This document shows, piece by piece, positions 45,501-55,993 of a DNA stretch of 64,000 nucleotides. The notes beneath the pieces are model-generated. The model saw only the letters and a program-made list of their open reading frames with translations. It had not been told where the DNA came from and searched no databases. Made by a program: the position numbers and the translations under genes. The stretch covers positions 11,045,501-11,109,500 of the forward strand of contig CM059558.1 in the NCBI GenBank assembly GCA_030386875.1, given 5' to 3'. Numbering within the stretch: position 1 is the stretch's first letter; each line of letters starts with the position of its first letter. This DNA comes from Morinoia aosen. Taxonomy: Eukaryota > Arthropoda > Malacostraca > Amphipoda > Talitridae.

Positions 45501-46601
45501 CACTCTGGTCATGCTGGATCATCCAGGATGAAGGAGTTAGCTCGCAGCTACGTGTGGTGGCCCCTTCTGGATAAAGATCTAGAAGAAACCACTAAGTCAT
45601 GCAGCGAGTGTCTGAGCACTCGAGCCGCACCGACGAAAGCTGAACTCCATCCGTGGGAATGGCCTGCGAAGCCTTGGCATCGCATACACATTGACTACGC
45701 GGGCCCAATGGATGGAAAATACTACCTAGTGATCGTGGATGCACACTCTAAGTGGGTTGAAATTTTTCCCACATCTACTACAACCTCTAGCGAAACGATC
45801 TTGTGCCTGAAACACACTTTTGCGACATTTGGATTCCCAGTAACAATTGTTTCAGACAACGCAACGTGTTTCACATCGGCTGAATTCCAAGAATTTGTGA
45901 AGGCATGTGGTATGCGACATATTACAAGCGCACCATACCACCCTTCAACTAATGGACTGGCAGAGCGCATGGTACAAACTTTCAAGAAGAATATACGGAA
46001 GTCAACGGAACCCCTACGCCTAGCACTAGACAGGTTCCTGTTCAACTATCGGCTAACACCTCACACGACAACAGGTGTTACGCCTGCCGAACTGATGTTA
46101 GGCAGGAAAGTTCGCTCTCGTCTTGATCTGCTTTGGCCGTCAGAAGCAATCGCGTCCAAAGTTGCTCAACGCCAGGACGCTCAGAAAAGATACCACCCAG
46201 GGTCTCGCGCGGTTGACATTCCGCTGGAGTCACCTGTGATGGTCCGTCAATACACGCCGGGTTCCCCAAAATGGACCCCTGCTACCACCATTGAGAAAAC
46301 AGGCCCGGTATCCTACAAGTGCCAACTGAAGGGGGGAGAGGTCGTTCGTCGACACCAGGACCAAGTTATTACCTGCTCGAACACCATCCCTGAACCCTTG
46401 GAACAACCTACGGAGGAAACCGTTGTGTTTCCACAACCTGCTCAAAATTCATACCCACCACCTCCGACCCATGAACCTGACTCCGAAACACCTGATTACC
46501 CGATTCCCACCCAGGAGGCTAGGATGCACGAGCCTCCAAGCGCTAGCATCTCGCGCAGGTCTACCCGAGCTCGGAAGCCTGTGGTGAGAATGGACCTTTA
46601 G
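42585..46601 (+). CDS. Gypsy gag-pol polyprotein (1338 aa), intact
   Basis: One unbroken frame from the ATG 240 bases after the LTR. Domains by residue: gag to about 205; zinc knuckles CSGCGNLHWRRDC (208-220) and CHGCGQKGHLKKC (227-239); retropepsin EVDTGAARSI (319-328) with ALLGRDLI (393-400); reverse transcriptase with KLDMSQAYAQLPL (542-554) and the catalytic YLDD (604-607); RNase H (D753, E794, D819); integrase zinc site H973, H976, C1006, C1009, then D1037, D1091 and E1127 of the DDE triad; and a Pro-rich tail (about 1270-1325). All key residues are present. Gag and pol are fused in one frame, and there is no env. The style resembles K02A2.6-like, Mag-lineage elements of invertebrates. 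It copies the element RNA into DNA and inserts it. With identical LTRs, this is the best candidate for a recently active gene in the window. Confidence 0.95.
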   Translation: MPLIGSVGEFNPVEEEFGDYETRLHCYFLINKIEENKKAPTIISLVGPKIARLIRDLVSPKKVLDATYDEIVEALRRHFKPTRNQIFERFRFHKRNQRQGESIADFVASLKALSNTCNFKQEVLEETLLDRFILGVSSNEIQNCLLNEAGLTWQKAMDLATAKETTLRETVGLRQPNSILNVGQSRVKQTAIKPQGKTQTQANPKSACSGCGNLHWRRDCPYKDSVCHGCGQKGHLKKCCFKLTIKKSDKGNKNNFVHAMHEKRGRENHPNPNGTSNGTSADYPAPNPECYGDIFALAEEMKPPIKIKLLLNGVPLEMEVDTGAARSILSMATYSKIPAKSRPELRPSDVKLRTYGGAELVVCGEIRANIQRESSGMVPQLATIVVVDREGPALLGRDLIDFLGLTIVSNNVNKVITCPEELANKFPDLFQPGLGCFKGRKFKIEVDPAIPPKFCKARNVPYTLRPKVEAELDRLVQEGILTPVQYSRWAAAIVPVLKADQSIRICGDYKLTVNRATRLDTYPIPRVEDLFSGLAGGVIYSKLDMSQAYAQLPLDEDSKELTVINTHRGLFAYNRLSFGIASAPGIFQRAMEGLLQGLPGVFCYLDDVLVSATNEKEHNKRLYQVLSKLQEAGLKLKMDKCQIGVPQVSYLGYQIDKDGLHPTAEKVAAIQNAPAPTNVTQLRAYLGLLNFYRKFLKSSATMLEPLNTLLRDKTPWKWDASQERAFQESKQALLDSQTLVHFDPQKPIVVVADSIAYGVGAVLCHLIDGIERPAYFASRTLTATERNYSQTEKEALAMVFALRKFHCYLWGQDFTVVTDHKPLLGLFDPGRSIPPMASGRIQRWALLLQSYKFTLRHRSGVLLGTADALSRLPLTTPEEATPIPAEWTSLVNFLESAPVTSTHIRDSTLRDPVLSKVYKYCQVGWPSMVIGDPDLAPYTRRRDELSTQNGCVLWGARIIVPQALRQAIVEELHSGHAGSSRMKELARSYVWWPLLDKDLEETTKSCSECLSTRAAPTKAELHPWEWPAKPWHRIHIDYAGPMDGKYYLVIVDAHSKWVEIFPTSTTTSSETILCLKHTFATFGFPVTIVSDNATCFTSAEFQEFVKACGMRHITSAPYHPSTNGLAERMVQTFKKNIRKSTEPLRLALDRFLFNYRLTPHTTTGVTPAELMLGRKVRSRLDLLWPSEAIASKVAQRQDAQKRYHPGSRAVDIPLESPVMVRQYTPGSPKWTPATTIEKTGPVSYKCQLKGGEVVRRHQDQVITCSNTIPEPLEQPTEETVVFPQPAQNSYPPPPTHEPDSETPDYPIPTQEARMHEPPSASISRRSTRARKPVVRMDL

Positions 46602-46652
46602 GATTGACTATATTGAATAAGGGGACTGGGGATACAGGGGGGGTTTCTAATT

Positions 46653-46665
46653 AAGGAGGGAGGGG
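46653..46665 (+). promoter_or_regulatory. Gypsy polypurine tract
   Basis: AAGGAGGGAGGGG lies immediately before the 3' LTR; a further G-run occurs at 46631-46644. Confidence 0.8.
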
Positions 46666-47053
46666 TGTAATATAGCGAGTAGTGTAAGTTCTAGTTAGAG
46701 AGACCAATAGTTGGCAACGCTCGAGACAGCAACACTCGCGGCCAGTCTACAAGTGAACTCGGGCTCGACAACAAGTAAATGTTGACCGAGTGTGTAAATA
46801 ATATTACCTACTGTGGTTGGTATCTAACTTCTTAATTTCTAAACTAATGTACTAATTCTATGCTACCCTATTCTATATATTCCTTTCTATCTCCGCTCTG
46901 CTCTCGCTAACCACATTCTGGTATCTGAGTATCTAGTTATGTTGTAAGGTATCCAAGAGGTGAGTAAACTATTTTACCTAACTTGATGTCTATTACTATG
47001 TTGTGTCTATGTCTATGTGAAACCTATACTGTGCTATAGTGTAGGTTGTGATA
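46666..47053 (+). repeat. Gypsy 3' LTR (388 bp)
   Basis: Identical by eye to the 5' LTR. Followed by AAGAC (47054-47058), the second copy of the target duplication. Confidence 0.93.
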
Positions 47054-47513
47054 AAGACCATAAATCAATCCGTTTACAATACGAAATTTCTTAAATCTAG
47101 ATAGAGATCAATGTTCCTTACTCCGATAGGCACAAGGAACAACGCACGTGACTAGTGTTAGGAACGTTACGAGCGAATAATACAACAAAATTAGAGGCGA
47201 ACCCCGTCAGTAGTCAAAATCTAATACTCTATAGTAGTCAAACCGCAAACTGACTTAGTGAGAGATAGATAGGGGAAGAAAAACGAAAGTGCTTCACGCA
47301 TCACACCACTACCGGGAGAGGAAGGAGAAGTCTGCAGCTCTTCACCTCCCCCCATCAGCAGCAGTGAGACACCTTCCGCCGATCGCTTGAAATAAGCATA
47401 TTAAAAAATAGGTAAGCTCGACAGGGAGACTGGAAGGACGCATCACAGTTGCGACGGGCACGATAGATAGAGTACACTAATCAAATGGATTCGAGAATCT
47501 GACACTATGAGAT

Positions 47514-50500
47514 CTAGTTGTCTCCTTGGAGACCTAAACTTACTACCTTGCATATCGGACGTTCGCACGCTATCGTACCTCCCGCAGTAGCAGCCCGAGA
47601 TACCACTACGGAACGCACTAGACCGTCCCCGCTCTTCTTGACCCTGACTACCCTACCCATCGCCCATTTATTTCTCGGAGCGGGCTCGACGAGCATGACG
47701 ATGTCTCCAGGGCTCAAGTTGGTTGTCCTCTTCGTCCACTTGGAGCGCGATTGAAGCTCCTGTATGTAGTCGCTTTTCCACTTCTGCCAGAAGACCTCTG
47801 CCAGATGGTTGACTCTACGCCAGCGCTTCTTTCCGTAGGCTATGAGGTCCGCAGGGGAGGTATCGCAGAGAGGAGGGTTGTCGCCCGCTTCTTTCAACGT
47901 TAGGAGCATGTTTGGAGTCAGGGGTTGTGGATCATTAGGGTCGCTCGATAGGGACCATAATGGCGTGTTGTTGACGATTGATGCTGCTTCTTGAAAAAAG
48001 GTGTAGAGCTCATCTCTACTAGGTGTTCGCATGCCGCACTGGGAAAGCGAGAACAACATGGCCTTCTTTATAGCTCCCACTTTACGTTCCCAAACTCCAC
48101 CAAAATGGGGTGCGTGAGGGGGATTAAAGATCCACTTTACATCGAAGTCTTGCAGCGTCTTGGAGAGTGACCTCATGTCGAGGTCCTGGTTATAGCTGCC
48201 GACGAAATTAGAACCGCGGTCGCTCCTTATGATTTTGCACGATCCACGAACGCACATGAATCGCCTGAGAGCGTTTCGAAAGCTAGAAGTGTCCATGGCA
48301 GGCAGCGGTTCCACATGCACCGCTCTAGAGGTTAGACAGGTCAACACCAAGGCCCATACCTTAGAAGTCCTCTTATTGCTTCTCGTAGAGATTCCCTCGA
48401 CGACCTGCCACGGGCCTGCCACGTCCAAACCTGTGTTCGTAAAGGGAGCGGTGCAAGCAAGTCGGTCTTCTGGTAGGTCACTCATTTTCTGCTCTTCGGG
48501 TCTCCTTCTCAATTTTCTGCAGACGACGCAGTCATTTACGAACTTACGGATGACTTTCTTTCCGTGCACTATATGATAGCCTGCATCTCGTACGGCTCCA
48601 TGAGAAATGTGAGCACCTTGATGCCCGGAGAGTTTGTGATAATGAGACACAATGCTAGAGGTGAGCGGGTGGTCTTCGGGAAGCGCAATGGGGTGCTTTA
48701 TACACCCGGGCAAGTTGACGCGCCTGAGGCGTCCGCCTACTCGCAACAGACCGTCAGCATCAATAAAGGGGCTCAAAGAAGACAAAGGGTGGCGCAGAGG
48801 AATGTCCATTTCTTTCTTGAGATTACAGATCACGTCTTGAAAGGTTGCGCGTTGAACGTCAGAGATGGCTAACTTCTCACCCCCGAAGTTTAGTGATTCC
48901 AAGGATCTGATGGCCAGAGCCACTCCTTTTCTTTGCTGAGTTCGGTCCTTCCATTTGAAATAGAAGTTCGCAGCCAGTCTTGATGCTCTACGAACAGAGA
49001 CAAAGTCACCAGTTAAGTAGGCAGGAACTTCACGCTGAAGCTCTGAGGTCTGAAGGGAGGTGACGAAATTCGAGCATTCCTGGACGAGTTTCTCCTCGGG
49101 CAAACTCACTGAAAACGAGATATCTGCGCCTTCTTGCTCGTCAGGCAGATGATCTTCCCACAGAAAGGAAGGGCCCGTCAACCAGCGTATCCTCTTCAGG
49201 TTCTCTGCGCTTGTGGGACGAGAGGCCATGTCCACCGGGTTGCACTCTGTGGCTACGTACCGCCAGAGTTCCTTGGGACGAACCTTCGTAGCCGCTTCAA
49301 TTCTTCTAGTCACATACTTTGAAAATCTTTTAGTTTCGTTGTTGAGGTAGCCCAGCACTACCTTGCTGTCTGAGTACATCACTACGTCGTTGATCTCGAC
49401 GCTTATCTCTTCGCATATTCTTCTGGAGGCCTCGCTGCACTCGACGGCTGCGCAGAGTTCCAAACGTGGTATGCTTGTGGCAGCTCTGGGAGCCACCTTG
49501 CTGTCAGCGCTTACAAAAGACACGTGTACTCGTCCACTCACATCGACTGATCGTAAGTAGGTGACATGTCCTATGGCTTGTTCAGAGGCGTCGGCAAAGG
49601 AATGCAAACTTCGTGAATGAACCTCCCCGAAGTCTCCAGGAATGAGGCACCTGTCCAACGACAGGTCGGAGAGTCCTCGCAACGACTCTTTCCACGATTC
49701 CCACGTCGCAAGATGAGCGACGGGAAGAGGGTCGTCCCACCCCAACTTTGCCAAATTTTCTGGGTCTTGTTTTACGGGAGGGATCAAGGTGCGCATGATC
49801 AGTCGGCCTCCCAATACGACGGGGCTAGCTAAGCCGATTGGATCGAAGATTGAATTGACGGTGGCTAACAAACCACGTTTCGTGAACGGTCGGTCCACCA
49901 CCTCGGTATGTACGTCAAACCGGTCGGTCGTAGTATTCCACGTCACTCCTAGGGTGCGCTGACTACAACCATCCTCCCAAAACTCCACTTTTCCTTCCTC
50001 GCGTTCCGATTCCGGGAATGCGTTCAAAACCTCCTGATGACTAGAAGAGATTTTGTGAAGACGAACCTTGAACGTCTCCAGGTACTCTCGAGTCTTGACT
50101 AGAATGTCGACGGCCTCTTGAGCTGAACCTGCGGATCCCAGTCCGTCGTCAACGTAAAATCCGCGCTCGACGTAGCTCAGAGCTTTCCAGGCAAGTCTGT
50201 CTCCGTTTTCTCTCTCCTCTCTTGAGGCTTCCCTAATGGCGTGGCGCAGACAGTGAGTTGCGACAGCCGGACTTGATCGATTTCCGAAGACGTGCACTCT
50301 TGCCCGGTACGAGACAAGTCCTTTGCAAGGATCATTGTCCTTGAACCAGAAGAACCTGAGAAAATCTCGGTCGGAGGGACGGACATAGAAGGCGTGGAAC
50401 ATCTTTTCCACGTCGGCAACGAAACCAACCTTGTTCTCTCGAAACCTAAGGAGCACTCCACGAAGACTGTTGTTGGCATCTGGCCCCTGAAGCAAGGTTC

Positions 50501-51497
50501 CGTTTAAGTTGCGTCCGAAATACTGCGCCGCAGAGTCGAAGACGATGCGCACCTTCTTTTTCTTGGGATGTGTAACGGGAAAAACCGGGAGATACCAAAA
50601 GTGTCCTTCGGCCGGTTGAAGTTCTTGGGAAGGCACTACCTCTACGTGTCCACTATCCACGTAGTCTTGGACTATCTTCAAACACTGCTGTAATTTGGCG
50701 GGGTCCTTCACTAACCGCGCCAAAGTGTTTCTGGAGCGGCGATAGACGGCCTTCGTGTTGTCTGGAAGCTTAGACATGCGATCTATGAATGGCAGCGGAG
50801 TTTCTAGATGCCCTTCAGCATTTACAACTATATTCTCGTCAATCAGCGACAAGAATTTCCTGTCCTCAACGGAAGGTCCAGGACTCTCGTCGTCCATTCT
50901 GGTGTCGAAGACTGGAGCCAGAGGACCGAAACAAGGCTGAGCCGAAAAGTGATCTTCGACTTGAGTTTTATACACACTCATCTGCATGTTCGACGGGTGA
51001 GGCTCTGAAGGGCTGACTCTTCCAACAACAGCCCATCCCACAGGTGTTTTGTAGACAGCGGGCTTCTGGTGGATTAGATCTGCAACTAACACATCTTCAG
51101 CGTCTCGGCCCAGCAACAGACTCACGGGAGCATTGCAGTCCAGAGGGAGAAATTCTGATGCAAGATGAGCAATGTCGGGGTTCTTCAAGACGTCTTCTCT
51201 CGTTGCCACGTCGTACTTATTATGAGGAATGCCGTCGTGCTCGAATAGCGGGGGAAGAGCATAAGACTCAGAGCGGTTTACGCCCCTTACTCGAAAGCCC
51301 TCCGTAGTCCGACCGTAGGATTTAATTTTAGAACTAGAAATCGTGGTGATGGAATACATTTCCCTTTTGTGAGGTAATGCAAAGAAATCTAACAAGGAAG
51401 ATGTGGCGAAAGAGTTAGTACTTTGGTCATCCAGGATGACGTAAGTGCGGAGAGTCTTACTGCTTCTTCCGGGCGCCGTCACGTCCACCAAGACCAT
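47514..51497 (-). CDS. BEL/Pao pol polyprotein (1327 aa)
   Basis: Domains by residue: protease-like DUF1758 region with ILDDQSTNSF (21-30) and SLLLGRDAED (126-135); Pao-type reverse transcriptase with VRIVFDSAAQ (316-325), GFVADVEKMFHAF (358-370) and the catalytic YVDD (448-451); RNase H (D635 in FADAS, E680, D710 in YSDSK); integrase HHCC site ending CVVC (990-993) and DDE residues D1025, D1093 and E1137; then a DUF5641-like tail (about 1195-1320). Length and order match BEL/Pao pol. The frame is open throughout. Upstream it is in the same frame as gag, separated only by the gag TGA at 51530-51528 and ten further codons; the first ATG after that stop is at 51497. The region downstream to 47059 is non-coding and holds the gypsy insertion. 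Confidence 0.93.
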   Translation of the reverse strand: MVLVDVTAPGRSSKTLRTYVILDDQSTNSFATSSLLDFFALPHKREMYSITTISSSKIKSYGRTTEGFRVRGVNRSESYALPPLFEHDGIPHNKYDVATREDVLKNPDIAHLASEFLPLDCNAPVSLLLGRDAEDVLVADLIHQKPAVYKTPVGWAVVGRVSPSEPHPSNMQMSVYKTQVEDHFSAQPCFGPLAPVFDTRMDDESPGPSVEDRKFLSLIDENIVVNAEGHLETPLPFIDRMSKLPDNTKAVYRRSRNTLARLVKDPAKLQQCLKIVQDYVDSGHVEVVPSQELQPAEGHFWYLPVFPVTHPKKKKVRIVFDSAAQYFGRNLNGTLLQGPDANNSLRGVLLRFRENKVGFVADVEKMFHAFYVRPSDRDFLRFFWFKDNDPCKGLVSYRARVHVFGNRSSPAVATHCLRHAIREASREERENGDRLAWKALSYVERGFYVDDGLGSAGSAQEAVDILVKTREYLETFKVRLHKISSSHQEVLNAFPESEREEGKVEFWEDGCSQRTLGVTWNTTTDRFDVHTEVVDRPFTKRGLLATVNSIFDPIGLASPVVLGGRLIMRTLIPPVKQDPENLAKLGWDDPLPVAHLATWESWKESLRGLSDLSLDRCLIPGDFGEVHSRSLHSFADASEQAIGHVTYLRSVDVSGRVHVSFVSADSKVAPRAATSIPRLELCAAVECSEASRRICEEISVEINDVVMYSDSKVVLGYLNNETKRFSKYVTRRIEAATKVRPKELWRYVATECNPVDMASRPTSAENLKRIRWLTGPSFLWEDHLPDEQEGADISFSVSLPEEKLVQECSNFVTSLQTSELQREVPAYLTGDFVSVRRASRLAANFYFKWKDRTQQRKGVALAIRSLESLNFGGEKLAISDVQRATFQDVICNLKKEMDIPLRHPLSSLSPFIDADGLLRVGGRLRRVNLPGCIKHPIALPEDHPLTSSIVSHYHKLSGHQGAHISHGAVRDAGYHIVHGKKVIRKFVNDCVVCRKLRRRPEEQKMSDLPEDRLACTAPFTNTGLDVAGPWQVVEGISTRSNKRTSKVWALVLTCLTSRAVHVEPLPAMDTSSFRNALRRFMCVRGSCKIIRSDRGSNFVGSYNQDLDMRSLSKTLQDFDVKWIFNPPHAPHFGGVWERKVGAIKKAMLFSLSQCGMRTPSRDELYTFFQEAASIVNNTPLWSLSSDPNDPQPLTPNMLLTLKEAGDNPPLCDTSPADLIAYGKKRWRRVNHLAEVFWQKWKSDYIQELQSRSKWTKRTTNLSPGDIVMLVEPAPRNKWAMGRVVRVKKSGDGLVRSVVVSRAATAGGTIACERPICKVVSLGLQGDN

Positions 51498-51527
51498 CTT
51501 AGAGCAGCTTCGGTTTTTCGATGGTTG

Positions 51528-53655
51528 TCACTTTTCCGTATACAGGTTTCCCATTTCTGGAGCGTCGCGTCTCTCGTTGAGAGGCGAAGACCTGCGGGCC
51601 CAGCGTCCTCGAGGCGCTGGTCCTCCCCTCGAAGCAAAACCTCTTCCTCGTACGCCGAAGTTTTCTGAGTGGCTGCGCCTCTGCCCCTCAGACCCGTCCG
51701 AATGAAGCAGCGTGTGATGAGAGCTGGAACCACAGGCTTCGCACCTCTGATCTGCGGTGCATTGAGCTATACGGTGCGCTCCGAAACATCGGAAACACGC
51801 ACCGCACTCCACAACGATACCCTTACGATCCGCAGCATTCAAACTAGAACATCTATTGCAAGACGCCAGAGAATGCCCGGAGCTATGGTGTAAGGGGCAT
51901 TCGGTTCTCGTGTTTTCCACTTGCGAGGATTCAACAGCAAGCACGGTGGCTCGCTTGCTGGACTTGCCCTTAGGTCCAGTATGCTGGTCGTTGTCCAACT
52001 TGGTGAGAACTCCCGAGTACGTGCGCTGAGCATTCTCGCGCAAGAACCTGCAGAATTCCTCTAAAGGAGGATGGCGCTTATGAGATCTCTGGTAGTTGAG
52101 CTTGGATTTATTCCATCGGCATTTAATAAAATCCGGGAGCTTCTCATAAATTGGTTCGAGGCCCAGAGCATAATTGTAGTATTCCAAGTCTCTCACCTCC
52201 CTCATCTGCCCCTGGATGCTGTAGCACAGGTCGCCCAACTTTTGCAGCGATTGAGCGGTTTTGGGATCAAATTCAGTCGTTTTTATTTGGTCGAATCTCT
52301 CGATCATCTTCTTGAATTCCGCCGTGATTTGCTCCGACGAGCCATATCGTTCTCTTAGTTGAGAGACGATTTCGTCCAAAGTTCGCTTCGGATCACTTCC
52401 GAATGAGGTCCTTAATCCGACGATTGTGTCGCGAGGCTCCCCAGATGTGCGCGCTTCTAGGATGCCGACCACGTCGCTCGGATTTAAAGAAAGGTTCTTT
52501 AAGTCGTTGCGAAGCTCAGCGAACCAAGTATGGTAACGTTTAGGCTCGCCTCGGAAAGGGTTGGGAGGTGACTTTTTTAGTTCCATTAAAACTAGATGCC
52601 TTGAAGCGGCGTCGAGCCTAAGTTCATTTCCCGCGCAATAGTCACTGCTGGCCAATGGTTTTTCTAAGTAGCACACCAGCGGGTCTTGAGGGTTGTAATT
52701 GGTAGAGTTCCCTTGATTGTTGTCAGCGGCTCGAGTGGGTCTGGATTCCCGAACTCTCCGTGGGCGAGAACTCCGAAGTCCAGCATTGTAAATTCCTCTA
52801 CTCTCCAGGTTCGGTGGGGAACGTACCTCAGAACGGCTCAAAAAACTAGAGTCGGAGCTCGTCGATGAGCACGGGGCATTTTGACGCATTTTGGAGGCCT
52901 TATTTTGCTTTCGATCTTGAAACTGGGAAACAGCGTCCCGCTGCTGTGCCTGAGAGTCACGAAAGTTAGGTGGAGGGGCGCAATAAAACACACTGCCGTG
53001 GTTCTGCGAGACCCATTCTTCGGTGTGCCTAGATTTTTCCGTTTCGCTGACTGCGCCGATCGAACCGTCGGGGCTGGAGAGACCTCTTTTGTTGATCTCG
53101 TCTATTTCAAGTGAGATTTTACTTTTCTCTGCCGTTGCTTCTACTTCAGCAAGCTTCACAGCGAGCTCACACTGCAACCTGAGCTCCGCAACTCGTGCTT
53201 GGTGCTCAATGTTGATCCTCCTTATAGAACTTTCCAAGTCCACCAGCCTCGTGGACTCCGCCACGGACATAGCTCTAGAGGAGGTGCTTCGCCTTGGCCC
53301 CGATCCTCGACCGTCCTTTCTTGGAGTGAGTTGACGTGGATGTCTCGCTGGAAAGGTCGTTTCCACGAGGGTTGATAAAGAACTTTACCTGCCTCTTTAA
53401 TTGCCGGCAGTCAGCCATGAGATTTTTGGCTTCTTGTCCGGCTCCAATTTTTCTTAGATATTCTAACTCGTTTTCCACGAGTCTTCGCCAATCTTGAAAT
53501 TGGTGAAGACACTCGAGGGATTCTTGGTTCCATTCTTCTTCAGTCCAGGCTTCCCGTGGGGCGCTTGACAATTTTGATATAATTATTTCCTGAAGATGAG
53601 TCATTCGATCAAGCCGCACGACTCTTGAGTCCTGCCGTGGTCTATCCGAATCCAT
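51528..53655 (-). pseudogene. BEL/Pao gag, one frameshift and an in-frame TGA before pol
   Basis: It starts at an ATG (53655: MDSDRPRQDSRVVRLDRM). The first 126-codon frame ends at 53275; the second (53366-51528) overlaps it by about 90 bases in another frame, so a one-base indel near 53300-53360 broke a single gag. The second frame has a coiled-coil-like stretch (about 53270-53090: LESSIRRINIEHQARVAELR), a DUF1759-type region (PPNPFRGEPKRYHTWFAELR, about 52570), and cysteine/histidine fingers near the C-terminus: CFRCFGAHRIAQC and CEACGSSSHHTLLH (about 51800-51715). Gag ends in TGA at 51528, with pol in the same frame beyond it. Gag packages the element RNA. With the frameshift this copy is unlikely to make normal gag. 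Confidence 0.85.
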
Positions 53656-53770
53656 AATTATTAATAACGGCCCCTACGCCGCGAAGTCTACTGGCACTTA
53701 CTTCGTTTAGGAGCGATGCAGCTGCGTGTCAGCAGAGGTCTCGGGAGTATGCCACTCCATAAAGATTGAC
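53656..53770 (-). promoter_or_regulatory. BEL leader with primer-binding region
   Basis: Between the 5' LTR and gag. On the minus strand the bases right after the LTR are GTCAATCTTTATGGAGTGG, the expected location of the tRNA primer site; the tRNA was not identified. Confidence 0.45.
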
Positions 53771-55988
53771 TGTCGCGCCCTTATTCCCCTTCGCCAGGTA
53801 AGAAAAACACCGGAAGAAGAAGGAGGTTGTATTGGGCGCGGTTGAATACGTCACTGCAAAAACAAGAGTTATTTAGTTCTACAAATGGATGCACTACCTA
53901 GGCTTCGGCTCGGAACTTTATATCTTTTCCTTGGAGCACTGATTCCAATTAGATACAATATTTCCTCGAAGTGGTTTGAATCGTTGAAACAGCACCGGAA
54001 TGCTGAGTCGTAGTCACAACAAAATGTTCACACAAATTTGAAAGAAACGAGACGGAAGCAAGGTAAGCCATTTCATAATAGAGCCACCATTAAATTATTA
54101 CTTTCAAAGTCAGGATTTTTCACCCAATTGCTGCAATTTTTACTCACGTACTCAGCAAAGATTAGATTATAATGACATCGAAAGGGTGCGAAATTTAGGT
54201 TGCACACAAGTTCAATCATGGACTTCTCAGTAAGAGATAAACGGCTTAAGAAAGTTGAGTCATAGAGACGAAAGCAACAAAACAAAAGCTATGAGTTACA
54301 CGATACGCAAACTTTCGTAATAGACAGAAAAGAGGGGGAATCGAAAACCTAATCAATGTATGTATATTTTTAAAATATTTCTCATGAATTCTATCGTGAA
54401 CAAATGAAATACCTAAAAAGGGCTAAAAACATCACCTTAAATTTGGGGCCCGAACGATACAAAAGAGAAACTCTACTCAACTACGAAATTATTTCATAAA
54501 AAATACTCTACCGATAAGGACAGCAACTTTACAGAGTAGCCATAGCTTTCAATGAGGAGCGCTAATTCCCGATATTCAAGTTCACAAAGGCGATCAATGC
54601 CTCTGCGATTTAAACAGTTTCAAAACAACGCAGATTTCAAGAAAAATAAGAAGCACTGCGAGAAAACAAATGTAAAATTTGATAAGAAGTTTCTAATCGT
54701 CTTCGATTTATTACTAGAGCTTAGATCACTTGACACGACGGAAAACAAGGTGGTACGTATTACACTTAAATACTTACATCTTTATATGCGAGACCTCCGC
54801 TATGACACATACCCTAACCTAATCATCACGTTTTACATTGCCTGTAAAGTAAAAGAAAGCACATTAAATTGTTATCAAACGCACACGAGATTTACAAACC
54901 AGACTAGGCTTAACTTTACAATGACACGAAAGGGCTCAAGGTCGGCCATTTTTTTATATGGCGCTCGAGGCGCAGTAATACACGACACCTGTATATAGAT
55001 GACTCGTAAATGCACAAGAGAATCAAATGATATCATAACTCTGCAAATTAAAGCATCTCGGCCCCTTCAATAAATAACGCACTTCTTCGATCATACAAAT
55101 GATTTTGAGACTCAGTGGCCAAAACTTACAGAGAAATAAAAAATCACTTGAACAAGACAAAACGCACAGTGAAAACGTTCTGAAGCTACCGAAGCACACA
55201 TTTGAAAACCTTACACCCGCAAAGGTAGAATGGCTATCTACCGTTCTTACAGATATAAGGCACACTTTCACTTCAGTTCCTTATTCTATATTAAGTTCGA
55301 TCATCACTTAAAAAAGAATTAACGCACATTTAATGCGCAGGCACAAGAGAAATTAGAAGGGCGCCTGAGCACGAAATGTCACACCTTGCTCTCAGAAGAG
55401 CTCCAGCTACAGTGCGAAAACGGGAGCTAATCCCAAGGGACGCCAACGGGAATGTTGCCAAACCCCAGCATACGCTTAAGAAAAAACCCAGATCAGCGAA
55501 AAAAGGCGTTAATGAATAAATTTTCTTACACTTTTCTATTGTTTTCGTGGTTACCAAGTAGTACAATCATTTTAGCTCCTTGAAATTAATTGTTTTGCCA
55601 ACACAATTTATGACTGTAAACCCCAGGAGACAGATAAAAACCCAGATCCGCGGATAAAACCCCAGAATGCGCAGGCACAAGAGACTTAGAATCAAGATTG
55701 GCAGAGAACTTCAGCAATTAATTCTACATACGCGAACAGAACTAGAACGTTTGATAAGTATCGGAGTTTTTTATTCTTATTTTAAATAAAGATATTATCG
55801 ACTTCATAAATCGACATTTAGTGACATTAACGATTAACTTTGCTGATACGATTAAGTTATTGACCTAATATCGCTCATTTCAAAATCACGAATTCCTTCT
55901 GGAACTTTCGGGACAGTCAAATGAGAAACTGTTCATTTAAAATGATGGGCTAAAACCGAAATGACTTAAAGCGGAGAAAGGCATGACA
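53771..55988 (-). repeat. BEL 5' LTR (2218 bp)
   Basis: Partner of 39618-41836 and followed by the target duplication AGGGG at 55989-55993. An LTR of 2.2 kb is long for the group. It should contain the promoter for gag-pol on the minus strand, but no clear TATA/Inr pair was pinned down. Confidence 0.92.
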
Positions 55989-55993
55989 AGGGG

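Larger units (their letters stand above)
41957..47053 (+). mobile_element. Ty3/gypsy LTR retrotransposon, apparently complete
   Basis: 5097 bp, with 388-bp LTRs, one 1338-codon gag-pol, primer-binding and polypurine sites, and the 5-bp target duplication AAGAC (41952-41956 and 47054-47058). It sits inside the BEL element between the end of its pol and its 3' LTR, on the opposite strand to BEL coding. LTRs read identical base for base, implying a recent insertion. Confidence 0.93.
39618..55988 (-). mobile_element. BEL/Pao LTR retrotransposon carrying a nested gypsy element
   Basis: Bounded by two direct 2.2-kb repeats that begin TGTCGCGCCC and end GGCATGACA on the plus strand, so TG...CA in either orientation. 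Flanked by the 5-bp direct repeat AGGGG at 39613-39617 and 55989-55993. Coding is on the minus strand: gag 53655-51528, pol 51497-47514. After removing the nested gypsy element and its duplication the element is about 11.3 kb. A 5-bp target site and gag-pol without a DDE-type variant fit BEL/Pao. Confidence 0.92.

Noticed and set aside
43200-51016. Many open frames of 60-115 codons opposite to gypsy and BEL pol
   Set aside because: They are shadows of the well-supported polyproteins on the other strand.
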